DNA of 64,000 bases, from the NCBI RefSeq assembly GCF_008704395.1, contig NZ_CP023695.1:5084001-5148000 (forward strand), given 5' to 3'. A program made the position numbers and the translations under genes. The DNA comes from Streptomyces alboniger. GTDB taxonomy: Bacteria > Actinomycetota > Actinomycetes > Streptomycetales > Streptomycetaceae. How positions within the stretch are numbered: the stretch's first letter is position 1; the number at the start of each line of letters is the position of its first letter. Shown here piece after piece: positions 1 through 7,260 of this stretch. The notes under the pieces were generated by a model. The model saw only the letters and a list, made by a program, of their open reading frames with translations, ran no database searches and was not told where the DNA came from.

Positions 1-625
1 CGAGCGCACCGCGGCCCTGCTGCCGAAGCCCGCCCCGGTCGTCGAACTGGACGTCACCGACCCGGCGCACCTGGACGGCCTCGCCGACCGCCTGCGGGAG
101 CACGTCGACGGCCTCGACGGCGTCGTGCACTCCATCGCGTACGGCCCGCCCGGCGCCTTCGAATTCCTCGCGGGCGAATGGGAGGACGTGTCGACCGCCG
201 TGCACGTCTCCGCGTACTCCCTGAAGTCCCTGACCACCGCCTGCCTGCCGCTTCTCGAACCGCGCGGCGGCTCGGTGGTGGGCGTCACCTTCGACGCCAC
301 GGTCGCCTGGCCCAAGTACGACTGGATGGGCGTCGCCAAGGCCGCCCTGGAGTCCACCAGCCGCTACCTCGCCCGGGACCTCGGCCCCCGCGGCATCCGC
401 TGCAACCTCGTCGCCGCGGGCCCGCTGCGCTCCATGGCCGCCAAGTCCATCCCCGGCTTCTCCGAACTGGCGGACGACTGGCACACCCGCGCCCCGGCGG
501 GCTGGGACCTCACCGACCCGGACCCCGCGGCCCGCGGCATCGTCGCCCTCCTCTCCGACCTCTTCCCGCGCACCACGGGCGAGATCGTCCACGTGGACGG
601 CGGGGCGCACATGATGGGCGCGTGA
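1..625 (+). CDS. fabI: Enoyl-ACP reductase FabI/InhA (5' end cut by window)
   Basis: NAD(P)H-dependent enoyl-ACP reductase, the last reductive step of each fatty acid elongation cycle. Only the C-terminal ~207 residues are present, read in the frame starting at base 2; the start codon lies to the left of the window. The visible part has the SDR-type active site YDWMGVAKAALES (Tyr and Lys seven apart, as in InhA), an upstream VVHSIAYGPPGAF segment typical of FabI, and the usual C-terminus GEIVHVDGG. It is probably the housekeeping enzyme at the edge of the azoxy cluster, but a role in supplying acyl chains to that cluster cannot be excluded. It converges on the seryl-tRNA synthetase gene. Confidence 0.93.
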   Translation, partial: ERTAALLPKPAPVVELDVTDPAHLDGLADRLREHVDGLDGVVHSIAYGPPGAFEFLAGEWEDVSTAVHVSAYSLKSLTTACLPLLEPRGGSVVGVTFDATVAWPKYDWMGVAKAALESTSRYLARDLGPRGIRCNLVAAGPLRSMAAKSIPGFSELADDWHTRAPAGWDLTDPDPAARGIVALLSDLFPRTTGEIVHVDGGAHMMGA

Positions 626-630
626 CCCGC

Positions 631-692
631 GGACGCATGACGGAGGGGGAGTTCAGGTGCCGGCACCTGAACTCCCCCTCCGTCATGCGTCC
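631..692. terminator. Perfect 62-bp palindrome, bidirectional terminator
   Basis: Bases 631-661 are an exact reverse complement of 662-692, giving two 31-base arms with no spacer. It lies between the converging ends of fabI (stop at 625) and the seryl-tRNA synthetase gene (stop at 708), so it most likely ends transcription from both sides. There is no U-tract, which is usual in actinomycetes. Confidence 0.85.
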
Positions 693-707
693 GGCGGCAG
701 CCCTCGG

Positions 708-1985
708 TCACTCCGTCGTGCCGTCCGGCAGGATCCGGCGGAACCCCGTGTACGAGATGAGCGCCTCGGGCAGTTCGACCGAGCCGTCCGGGCGGGCGCC
801 CTGTTCGAGGAGCGCGGCCACCGTGCGGCCGATGGGCAGGGCCGAGCCGTTCAGCGTCGCCGCGTACTCCTTGCGGCCGTCCGCCGTACGGTGGCGGATG
901 CCGGCGCGACGGGCCTGGAAGGTGCCGCAGTCGGAGACCGAGGAGATCTCGCGGTAGGAGCCGCTGCCCGGCAGCCACACCTCGATGTCGTAGGTCGAAC
1001 GGGCCGAGAAGCCGAGGTCCCCGGCCGGCAACTGCACGATGCGGTAGGAGAGTTCGAGGCGGCGCAGGCACTCCTCGGCGTGCTCCAGCATCAGCTCCAG
1101 CTGCGCGGGGGCGTCCTCAAGGGTGCAGACGCGCACCAGTTCCACCTTCTCGAACTGGTGCAGTCGCAGGATGCCCCTGGTGTCCCTGCCGTACGCCCCG
1201 GCCTCGGCGCGGAAGCACGGGGTGCGGGCCGTGAACGCGTACGGCATCTCGCGGGCGTCCAGGGCCTGCTGCGCGAGCAGGTTGGTGAGCGGAACCTCCG
1301 CGGTGGGGATCAGGAACAGCTCGCGGTCGCCGACCTGCGTGGCGAACAGGTCCTCCGCGAACTTGGGGAGCTGGCCGGTGCCCGTCATGGTGTCGCGGTT
1401 GACCAGGAACGGCACGGAGTGCTCGGTGTAGCCGTGCTCGCCCGTGTGCAGGTCGAGGAAGAAGTCGGCGAGGGCGCGTTCGAGGCGGGCCCCGGGGCCG
1501 CGGCTCACGGTGAAGCGGGCGCCGGAGAGCCGGGCCGCCGCCTTGCCGTCGAGGATGCCGAGCCGCTCGCCGATGTCGGCGTGGTGGCGGGAGCCGTCCG
1601 CCTCGCACGGGGGCGGGCCGCCCCGGCGTATCTCCACCGCCTCCTTCTCGGAGTCGCCGTCCGGCACCGAGTCCAGCGGGATGTTGGGGACGGCGAGGAC
1701 CAGGTCGGCGAGGCTCTTGCCCGCCTCCTTGGCGGCCGCCTCCGCGCGCTGGACCTCGGCGCGCAGCGTGCGCGCGGCCTCCTTGTCCTGTTCGGAGGGC
1801 GGCCCGGGGGTGCGCTCGCGGGCCGCGCGGTTCATCTCGGTGCGCAGCCGGGTCACTTCGGCCTGGGCCTCGGCCCGGCCGCGGTGGGCCGCGTCGAGCG
1901 CGCTCACGTCGAGGTCGTGGCGGCGGCGGGCGAGACGCCGTACCGCCTCGGGCCCGGACGCGATCAGTTCGCGCGGATCGTGCAT
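708..1985 (-). CDS. Seryl-tRNA synthetase paralogue, VlmL-like
   Basis: Charges tRNA-Ser with serine. The ~425-residue protein has the normal SerRS layout: an N-terminal coiled-coil arm (about residues 30-105), then a class II catalytic core with motif 2 around TPCFRAEAGAYGRDTRGI and a motif 3-like segment at the C-terminus (GRTVAALLEQGARPDG). The start at 1985 is chosen because AGGAGA sits just upstream; the open frame extends further but in low-quality sequence. It is the last gene of the leftward operon. Valanimycin producers carry a second SerRS (VlmL) whose seryl-tRNA is a pathway substrate, and the VlmB/O/R/J/K-like neighbours argue for the same role here. Self-resistance to a serine analogue is the alternative. 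Confidence 0.9.
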   Translation of the reverse strand: MHDPRELIASGPEAVRRLARRRHDLDVSALDAAHRGRAEAQAEVTRLRTEMNRAARERTPGPPSEQDKEAARTLRAEVQRAEAAAKEAGKSLADLVLAVPNIPLDSVPDGDSEKEAVEIRRGGPPPCEADGSRHHADIGERLGILDGKAAARLSGARFTVSRGPGARLERALADFFLDLHTGEHGYTEHSVPFLVNRDTMTGTGQLPKFAEDLFATQVGDRELFLIPTAEVPLTNLLAQQALDAREMPYAFTARTPCFRAEAGAYGRDTRGILRLHQFEKVELVRVCTLEDAPAQLELMLEHAEECLRRLELSYRIVQLPAGDLGFSARSTYDIEVWLPGSGSYREISSVSDCGTFQARRAGIRHRTADGRKEYAATLNGSALPIGRTVAALLEQGARPDGSVELPEALISYTGFRRILPDGTTE

Positions 1986-2113
1986 GGCTTCTCCTGGGGT
2001 CTGCGGTGCGGGGCGGGGGAGATGCGCCGAGCCGCCCCCCTGGCGAGGGGCGGCTGCGGCTCCTGCCCGGGGCAGGGGTCGGGGGCGGGATGGGAGCGGG
2101 TCCGCTCCGGTGC

Positions 2114-3334
2114 TCACGCGGGGGCGAGGGCCAGGACGGTGTTCTGACCGCCGAACCCGCAGGAATTGCTGAGCGCCAGATCGATGGGCATGGAGGTCGC
2201 CGAGTACGCGAGCTTGACGTCGACCTCCGCGTCCGGCATGACCAGGTTGGCGATGGGCGGCACCAGTTCGTGCTCGATGCTCAGCAGCGTGAACGCCGCC
2301 TCCACCGCGCCCGCCGCGCCGAGCAGATGCCCGGTCACGCCCTTGGTCGAGGTGACCAGCGGATCCCCCTGGAGGGTCCGTTTGATCATCCTCGCCTCGG
2401 CGACGTCGTTGAGCGGCGTCGAGGTGCCGTGGGCGTTCACGTGCTGTACGTCGTCCGGATCCGCGCCCGCGTCGGCGAGGGCCGCGCGGACCGCCGCCTC
2501 AACCCCGGCGCCGTCCGGGTGCGGCGACGTCATGTGATGGGCGTCGGCGGTGGCGCCGTAGCCGATGATCCGGCCGTGCTGGTGCGCCCCGCGGGCCCGG
2601 GCGTCCTCGACGCGTTCCATGACGAGGATCCCGGCGCCCTCGCCCGCGACGAAGCCGTCCCGGTCGGCGTCGAAGGGACGCGACGCGCGCGTCGGATCGT
2701 CCTCGCGCCGGGACAGGGCGCCCATCTGCGCGAACCCGGCCATCACCAACGGCGTGATCATGGCCTCGCTGCCGCCCGCCAGGACGACGTCGCAGCGGCC
2801 GAGCGCGAGCAGGTCCCGTGCCGTGCCGATGGCCGTCGCCCCGGACGCGCAGGCGGTGGCCACCACGAGGTTGGGTCCCGTCGCCCCGAACTCGATGGCC
2901 GTCTGACCGGCCAGCATGTTCGGCAGCTGCATGGGCAGCAGCAGCGGCGAGACCCGGTCGGCGCCCTTCTCCCGTAGCGCGTGGTGCTGTTCCTCGACCG
3001 TGCCGGGGCCGCCGTCCGCGCAGCCGAGCACCACCCCGACCCGGGCACCGTCCCAGGTCAGCGGGTCGAGCCCGGCGTCGGTGATGGCCTCGCGCGCGGC
3101 GACGAGCGCGAACTGCACGAACCGGTCCAGGCGGTGGGCCCGGCGGGCCGTCAGCAGGGCTTCGGGGTCGAAGCCGGGCACGCGGCAGGAGATGCGCACC
3201 GGATTGTCCGCCAGCACGGGATCGAACGCCGCGCCCGACCGGCCCTCGCAGACCGCCGCCCAGCTCGGCCCGACCCCGATGCCGCCCGGGGTGACGAGGC
3301 CGAGCCCGGTGACGGCGATGTCGATGCCGGCCAT
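2114..3334 (-). CDS. Beta-ketoacyl-ACP synthase II (FabF type)
   Basis: Decarboxylative condensing enzyme of 406 residues that extends an acyl-ACP with malonyl-ACP. The Cys-His-His triad is intact: Cys162 in VATACASGA, His302 in VNAHGTSTPLND and His336 in GHLLGAAGAVE. The GFGGQN motif near the C-terminus is also normal. Its start codon shares one base with the stop of the upstream ACP gene (TGATG), so the two are translationally coupled. With the ACP and KAS-III it forms a small dedicated fatty-acid/type II PKS set inside the azoxy operon, probably making the starter chain or the alkyl chain of the product. Confidence 0.9.
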   Translation of the reverse strand: MAGIDIAVTGLGLVTPGGIGVGPSWAAVCEGRSGAAFDPVLADNPVRISCRVPGFDPEALLTARRAHRLDRFVQFALVAAREAITDAGLDPLTWDGARVGVVLGCADGGPGTVEEQHHALREKGADRVSPLLLPMQLPNMLAGQTAIEFGATGPNLVVATACASGATAIGTARDLLALGRCDVVLAGGSEAMITPLVMAGFAQMGALSRREDDPTRASRPFDADRDGFVAGEGAGILVMERVEDARARGAHQHGRIIGYGATADAHHMTSPHPDGAGVEAAVRAALADAGADPDDVQHVNAHGTSTPLNDVAEARMIKRTLQGDPLVTSTKGVTGHLLGAAGAVEAAFTLLSIEHELVPPIANLVMPDAEVDVKLAYSATSMPIDLALSNSCGFGGQNTVLALAPA

Positions 3335-3564
3335 CAGACCTTCGCGCTCCTCGTCTCCATGAGCGCCACCATGTCGGCCACGGTCTCGGCCTCCAGGAGG
3401 TCGTCGTCGCTGACGTCGATGTCCAGTTCGGACTTGAGCAGCAGCGACAGCTCCACCACGGCGAGCGAGTCCAGCTCGATGTCGTCCCTGGTGGCCTCCG
3501 GCGTGATGGCCTCGGGGGACACCTTGAGCTTGTTGGACAGGATTTCCTTGAGCTGCTCCAGCAT
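3334..3564 (-). CDS. Acyl carrier protein
   Basis: 76-residue type II carrier protein with the phosphopantetheine site at Ser33 in DIELDSLAVVEL and an acidic helix II. AAAGGGAT lies just upstream of the ATG. It sits between KAS-III (76 bp upstream) and KAS-II (coupled by a TGATG overlap), so it is the obvious carrier for the chain those two enzymes build. It is distinct from the second carrier protein at 11,663. Confidence 0.92.
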   Translation of the reverse strand: MLEQLKEILSNKLKVSPEAITPEATRDDIELDSLAVVELSLLLKSELDIDVSDDDLLEAETVADMVALMETRSAKV

Positions 3565-3640
3565 GACGATCCCTTTCGGAAGGCGTACGCGCCGTTCGGC
3601 GTACGGGTCTTGAGGAGGTACCGCCCGGCGCCGGCAGGCG

Positions 3641-4663
3641 TCAGACGGACTGCACTTCGGGCCAGACGAGCGTCGCGGCCCCCCAGGAGAGCCCGCCGCC
3701 GAACGCGGTCAGCAGCACCCGGTGCCCGGCCGTGAGCCGGCCCTCGGCGGCGGACTGGGACAGGAGCAGGGGGAGCGAGGCGGCCCCGGTGTTGCCGACC
3801 TGCTCGATGTTGCTGAGCTGCCGCTCGGCGGGGATGCCGAGCCGCTCCGCGACGGAGTCGAGGATGCGGGCGTTCGCCTGGTGGGCCGCGAACCGGTCCA
3901 CGTCGTCGAGCCGCCAGCCGGACAGCTCGGCCGCCTCCTGCGAGGTGGCGGTCATCCGCTCCACCGCGTGCCGGTAGGTGTCGCGGCCGAGCATCCGGAA
4001 GTACTGGTCGCCGGGCTCGGGCGGGGTGCCCGCCGAGCGCTGCCGGGAGCCGCCGGCCGGTACCTCGATGAGGTGGCTCAGCTCGCCGTCGCTGCCGAGG
4101 ACCATCGGCCCGACGGCGCCCGGTTCACCCGCGTCCCCGGCCCGCAGGACCACGGCCCCCGCGCCGTCCGCGAAGATCACCGCCGTGGTGCGGTCCTCGG
4201 GGTTGATGATGGTCGTGAAGGCGTCGGCCGCCACCAGCAGCACCCGCTCCGCCATCCCCGAGGCGATGAGCCCCGAGGAGGTGGCGAGCCCGTAGAGGAA
4301 TCCGGAGCAGACGGCCGCCACGTCGAACGCCGCGACCTGGCCGAGACCGAGCCGCGCCGCCACCGCCGGCGCGGTCGCCGGGCACGGCTGGTCGGGGGTG
4401 GTGGTGGCCAGGACGACGGCGTCCACCTGCTCGGTGCTCGCCGACTTCAGGGCGCGCAGACCGGCCTCCACCGCCAGATCGGAGGTGGCGGTGCCGGGCG
4501 AGACCACGTAGCGCTCGGCGATTCCGGTGCGGGAGCGGATCCACGCGTCGGAGGTGTCGAGACGCCGCGACAGCTCGTCGTTGGTCACCTTGTCCGGCGG
4601 CACGTACGAGCCGATGCCGCAGACCACCGCCGACCGGCCGAGCGGCCGGGCCGCGCCGCTCAT
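3641..4663 (-). CDS. Beta-ketoacyl-ACP synthase III (FabH type)
   Basis: Starts chain synthesis by condensing an acyl-CoA with malonyl-ACP. From the ATG at 4663 the protein is 340 residues, with Cys119 (AAVCSGFLYG), His261 (FAAHQANARI) and Asn291 (NTGAASLP) forming the KAS-III triad. The start is fixed by a 4-base ATGA overlap with the upstream diiron-protein gene; the longer open frame is not used. Starter preference (acetyl, branched or other) cannot be read from sequence. Confidence 0.92.
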   Translation of the reverse strand: MSGAARPLGRSAVVCGIGSYVPPDKVTNDELSRRLDTSDAWIRSRTGIAERYVVSPGTATSDLAVEAGLRALKSASTEQVDAVVLATTTPDQPCPATAPAVAARLGLGQVAAFDVAAVCSGFLYGLATSSGLIASGMAERVLLVAADAFTTIINPEDRTTAVIFADGAGAVVLRAGDAGEPGAVGPMVLGSDGELSHLIEVPAGGSRQRSAGTPPEPGDQYFRMLGRDTYRHAVERMTATSQEAAELSGWRLDDVDRFAAHQANARILDSVAERLGIPAERQLSNIEQVGNTGAASLPLLLSQSAAEGRLTAGHRVLLTAFGGGLSWGAATLVWPEVQSV

Positions 4664-5664
4664 GCGCCCGGCTCCGGACGCTTGAGGACCTCGGCCGGGC
4701 TGCTGAGGACCTCTACGGGCAGCCCCATGTACGCCATACGGGACTCGGCCATCTCGTCGGTCCACTGCTCGGCCATGTCGTAGCGCTGCTCGGGGGTGGT
4801 GTCGAGCATCCGCACGCCCGGCCAGATCTCGTAGTCGCCGATCTTGTCGGCGTGGTCGGCCATGCCCTTCTGGAACAGTTCCTCACGGTGGATGACGAAC
4901 TCCCGGTCGGGGATCTCGTCCCAGAGCCTCACCCCGGCCCGCAGGATCTCCATCAGGCGCGGACGGTACTCGGGGTGGGCGATCACGTGGTCGCGCAGGA
5001 TGGTGCTCGCCACCGTCAGATGGCGGATCTCGTCGATGGCGGTGCCGCGCGAGATCTCCCCGGTGGCCGGGGACAGCGGCGTCCACTTGCGCTCGCTCAG
5101 CTCGGCGGCCGGGGCGAGCACCCCCTCGATGACGATGGCGAAGACGGCGACGCCGCCCGCGAAGTCGCCCTGGTCGCGGACGATGTCGAGGGTGAAGTCG
5201 ACGACCGGGTTCAGGACCCGCTCGCGGTAGTCCGCGGCCATCTCGTCGATGTCCTTGAGGAGTGTGTCCGCGGGGTGCCCCAGCTCCACCAGGTGGTTGC
5301 GGAAGACGCGGGCGTGCCGGGCCTCGTCGATGAGCTGGGTGGCGTAGAACTCCATCTCGGGCACGCCCGGCGCGAGCGCCACGTAGTGGCCGAGCAGGCG
5401 CGTGGCGATCTCCTCGGACAGGCCGCGGAAGCCGAACTCCAGGACCAGCGCGTCGCGCAGCGGCCCCGGTTCCTTCAGGAAGTCGGGGACCGTCGCCCGC
5501 TCGTGGTGCCCGGTCGCGCCGCGGTCGCGCAGGGTGCCCTGGGCGACGGAGGTGAACCAGTAGGCGAGGTCGCAGTCGTCGGGGCCGAGGGTGAGTTCCT
5601 TGGCGCCGTCGAGCAGCCCTGGCGCCTTGTCCCAGTCGGCCTCGGGGGCCACAGAACCGGTCAT
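4660..5664 (-). CDS. Non-heme diiron protein, VlmB-like (azoxy-forming oxidase candidate)
   Basis: 334-residue all-helical ferritin-like protein. Two ExxH iron-binding motifs are visible, E114-ARH117 in LIDEARHARVF and E212-IRH215 in AIDEIRHLTVA, with further candidate ligands at Glu84/85 and Glu180. This fits a carboxylate-bridged diiron centre. Valanimycin VlmB is a diiron enzyme that oxidises an N-N hydrazine by four electrons to the azoxy group, and here the gene lies directly beside a VlmO-like membrane protein and a VlmR-like flavin reductase. Four-base overlaps (ATGA) link it to the genes on both sides. An AurF-like amine oxygenase is the main alternative; the neighbours favour VlmB. 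Confidence 0.75.
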   Translation of the reverse strand: MTGSVAPEADWDKAPGLLDGAKELTLGPDDCDLAYWFTSVAQGTLRDRGATGHHERATVPDFLKEPGPLRDALVLEFGFRGLSEEIATRLLGHYVALAPGVPEMEFYATQLIDEARHARVFRNHLVELGHPADTLLKDIDEMAADYRERVLNPVVDFTLDIVRDQGDFAGGVAVFAIVIEGVLAPAAELSERKWTPLSPATGEISRGTAIDEIRHLTVASTILRDHVIAHPEYRPRLMEILRAGVRLWDEIPDREFVIHREELFQKGMADHADKIGDYEIWPGVRMLDTTPEQRYDMAEQWTDEMAESRMAYMGLPVEVLSSPAEVLKRPEPGA

Positions 5665-6215
5665 GATGCCGAAGTCTCCTTCGTGGTGCGGGCGGGACGC
5701 AGGGAGCCCGCGACGAGGCCGCCCGCGTAGCTGAACAGCGGGGGGCGGTTCTCGGCGGTGGCGCGGACGACGTAGCCGAGCAGCACCTCGCCGTCGCCCG
5801 CCCGGTGCGAGGAGTGGAGCCGGCAGGAGTAGTAGGCGAGCGCCTCGGTCAGCCGCGGGGCGCCGGCGTAGGAGTCGGCCGTCCAGGGCACGCCGTCGAA
5901 CTGCGCGCTGCCGTCGGGGCGCGAGCTGTCCGCGAACCACCGCGCCAGGTCGCCCTGCCCGCCGTCCAGGACGTTGACGACGAACCGCCCCTCGGCCCCG
6001 GCGAGCCGCGCGAACGACGAGCCGGGCCGCAGCGCGACCCCGATCAGCAAGGGCTCACGCGAGACGAGGGTGACCGTGCTCGCCGTGGTGCCGTGCAGCT
6101 GTCCGGCGTGGCCGACGGTCAGCACCGACACCGGCGACGCCAGGTGGTACAGCGCCCGGCGTCGCTCGGCCGGGTCCTGGCGCACCGGGCGGCGCAGCGG
6201 GGTGAGTGTGCTCAT
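5661..6215 (-). CDS. Flavin reductase, VlmR-like
   Basis: 184-residue flavin-reductase-domain protein (FMN-binding split barrel). The segments HGTTASTVTLVSREP and FVVNVLDGGQ are typical of the family that reduces FMN/FAD with NAD(P)H and passes free reduced flavin to a monooxygenase. In valanimycin synthesis VlmR serves the N-hydroxylase VlmH, and the VlmH-like gene is in the same operon. It overlaps both neighbours by 4 bases (ATGA). The electrons could also serve the diiron protein or the second flavoprotein at 29,990. Confidence 0.87.
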   Translation of the reverse strand: MSTLTPLRRPVRQDPAERRRALYHLASPVSVLTVGHAGQLHGTTASTVTLVSREPLLIGVALRPGSSFARLAGAEGRFVVNVLDGGQGDLARWFADSSRPDGSAQFDGVPWTADSYAGAPRLTEALAYYSCRLHSSHRAGDGEVLLGYVVRATAENRPPLFSYAGGLVAGSLRPARTTKETSAS

Positions 6216-6754
6216 CGCAGGGCCTCCTCACGGGCCCGGGCCGCGGGCCGCGGCGGCTCGGCGATGTGCCCGACCGGCTCCGGGTCCTGCGCGTGGCCGG
6301 CCGGCTTGGGGTGGGCGACGCCGAGGTCGTCCAGGAGCCGCAGATAGCCGCTCTGCCGCACCGGCTCGAAGGGCAGTGCGAACGACTTCATGAAGTTGCC
6401 GAACAGGCCGCGGTCGCCGAAGAGATGGAAGGGCAGCACCAGCAGCGCCCACTCGGGACCGATCAGCCAGCACCACAGCGCGGCCACCACGGCCTGGGTG
6501 ATGAGGCTGTGCATCACGTTGTAGAGGACGTAGTACACCTTGGAGATCGGTTTCCCGCCGCTGCGCTTGAAGGCGATCGCGCCGGGGATGTAGCCGATCA
6601 GGTCGATGTAGAGGAAGAGGGCGACCGCCGGGATCCAGCGGATGTCGCCGAGGTGCGCGATGAGCAGCCCGGTGGTGACCGCGAAGCCCACCAGGTACTC
6701 GGCGCGGTGCAGGGAGAACGTCTTCGGCGTCTCGAAGGGATTGGCCTGGTCCAT
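6212..6754 (-). CDS. Small membrane protein, VlmO/ForJ-like hydrazine synthase candidate
   Basis: 180-residue membrane protein with three to four hydrophobic helices at about residues 18-35, 40-60, 74-98 and 101-114, followed by a polar tail. His35, His82 (YNVMHS) and His110 with the segment HLFGDRG lie near helix ends and could bind metal. In the valanimycin pathway the membrane protein VlmO turns O-seryl-hydroxylamine into a hydrazine by forming the N-N bond, and its gene travels with vlmB. The position here (directly before the flavin reductase and diiron protein, with an ATGA overlap) and the fitting size and topology support that role. The assignment rests on context and family memory, not alignment. 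Confidence 0.65.
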   Translation of the reverse strand: MDQANPFETPKTFSLHRAEYLVGFAVTTGLLIAHLGDIRWIPAVALFLYIDLIGYIPGAIAFKRSGGKPISKVYYVLYNVMHSLITQAVVAALWCWLIGPEWALLVLPFHLFGDRGLFGNFMKSFALPFEPVRQSGYLRLLDDLGVAHPKPAGHAQDPEPVGHIAEPPRPAARAREEALR

Positions 6755-6775
6755 GGTCAGCTCCTGGCTAAGGTC

Positions 6776-7258
6776 TCAGGCGCCGACGGCGGCCGGCTGG
6801 GACAGTTCGAGGCCGCCCGCGATCCGCGTCTTCGGGAACAGGCCGGTCAGCGCCCAGGCGACGGTCTCCTTGACGACCCGCTCGGCGATCGGGTCGAGGA
6901 TGCCCTCCAGGCTCGGGATGCCGAAGTCGAATTCGGCGTCGAAGCGGACCGCGACGTCGTCGCCGTCCTGCGTCAGCGACCAGACGCCGGTGAAGGAGTC
7001 GAAGTCGCCGTCGGACTGCTCGAAGCGGATCTCGCCCTGCTCCGGCAGGAAGACGTCGTCCTCGGTCCAGCGCAGCAGACCGCTGCGGAAGTGCAGCTCC
7101 CAGCTGGAACTGCACCGGGTCTCGGGCAGGGTGGCGTGCACCGTGGTGGAGTTCACGTGAGGGGCCAGGTCCGGGTACTTCTCCCAGCGCATCACGGCGT
7201 CGAAGACCGTCGAGACCTGCTCCGCGGGGACCACTGCTTCCAGTTCAACGTGCCGCAC
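6776..7258 (-). CDS. SRPBCC/START-fold protein (polyketide cyclase-like)
   Basis: 160-residue protein of the SRPBCC fold, with a coenzyme-Q-binding/cyclase-like pattern (VMRWEKYPDLAPHVNS at the front, alternating strands, then a long C-terminal helix). The family binds hydrophobic ligands and includes aromatases, cyclases and lipid carriers. The GTG start at 7258 lies two bases after the aminotransferase stop and uses GGAAGG inside that gene as ribosome-binding site, so the two are coupled. Its substrate in an azoxy pathway is unknown; holding or positioning a greasy amine or hydroxylamine would fit. Confidence 0.75.
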   Translation of the reverse strand: MRHVELEAVVPAEQVSTVFDAVMRWEKYPDLAPHVNSTTVHATLPETRCSSSWELHFRSGLLRWTEDDVFLPEQGEIRFEQSDGDFDSFTGVWSLTQDGDDVAVRFDAEFDFGIPSLEGILDPIAERVVKETVAWALTGLFPKTRIAGGLELSQPAAVGA

Positions 7259-7260
7259 GA

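Noticed and set aside
4660..5940. Longer start for the diiron protein (extra ~90 residues)
   Set aside because: The extension lies within the flavin reductase gene and is Arg-rich shadow; the ATGA overlap start at 5664 fits the operon pattern.
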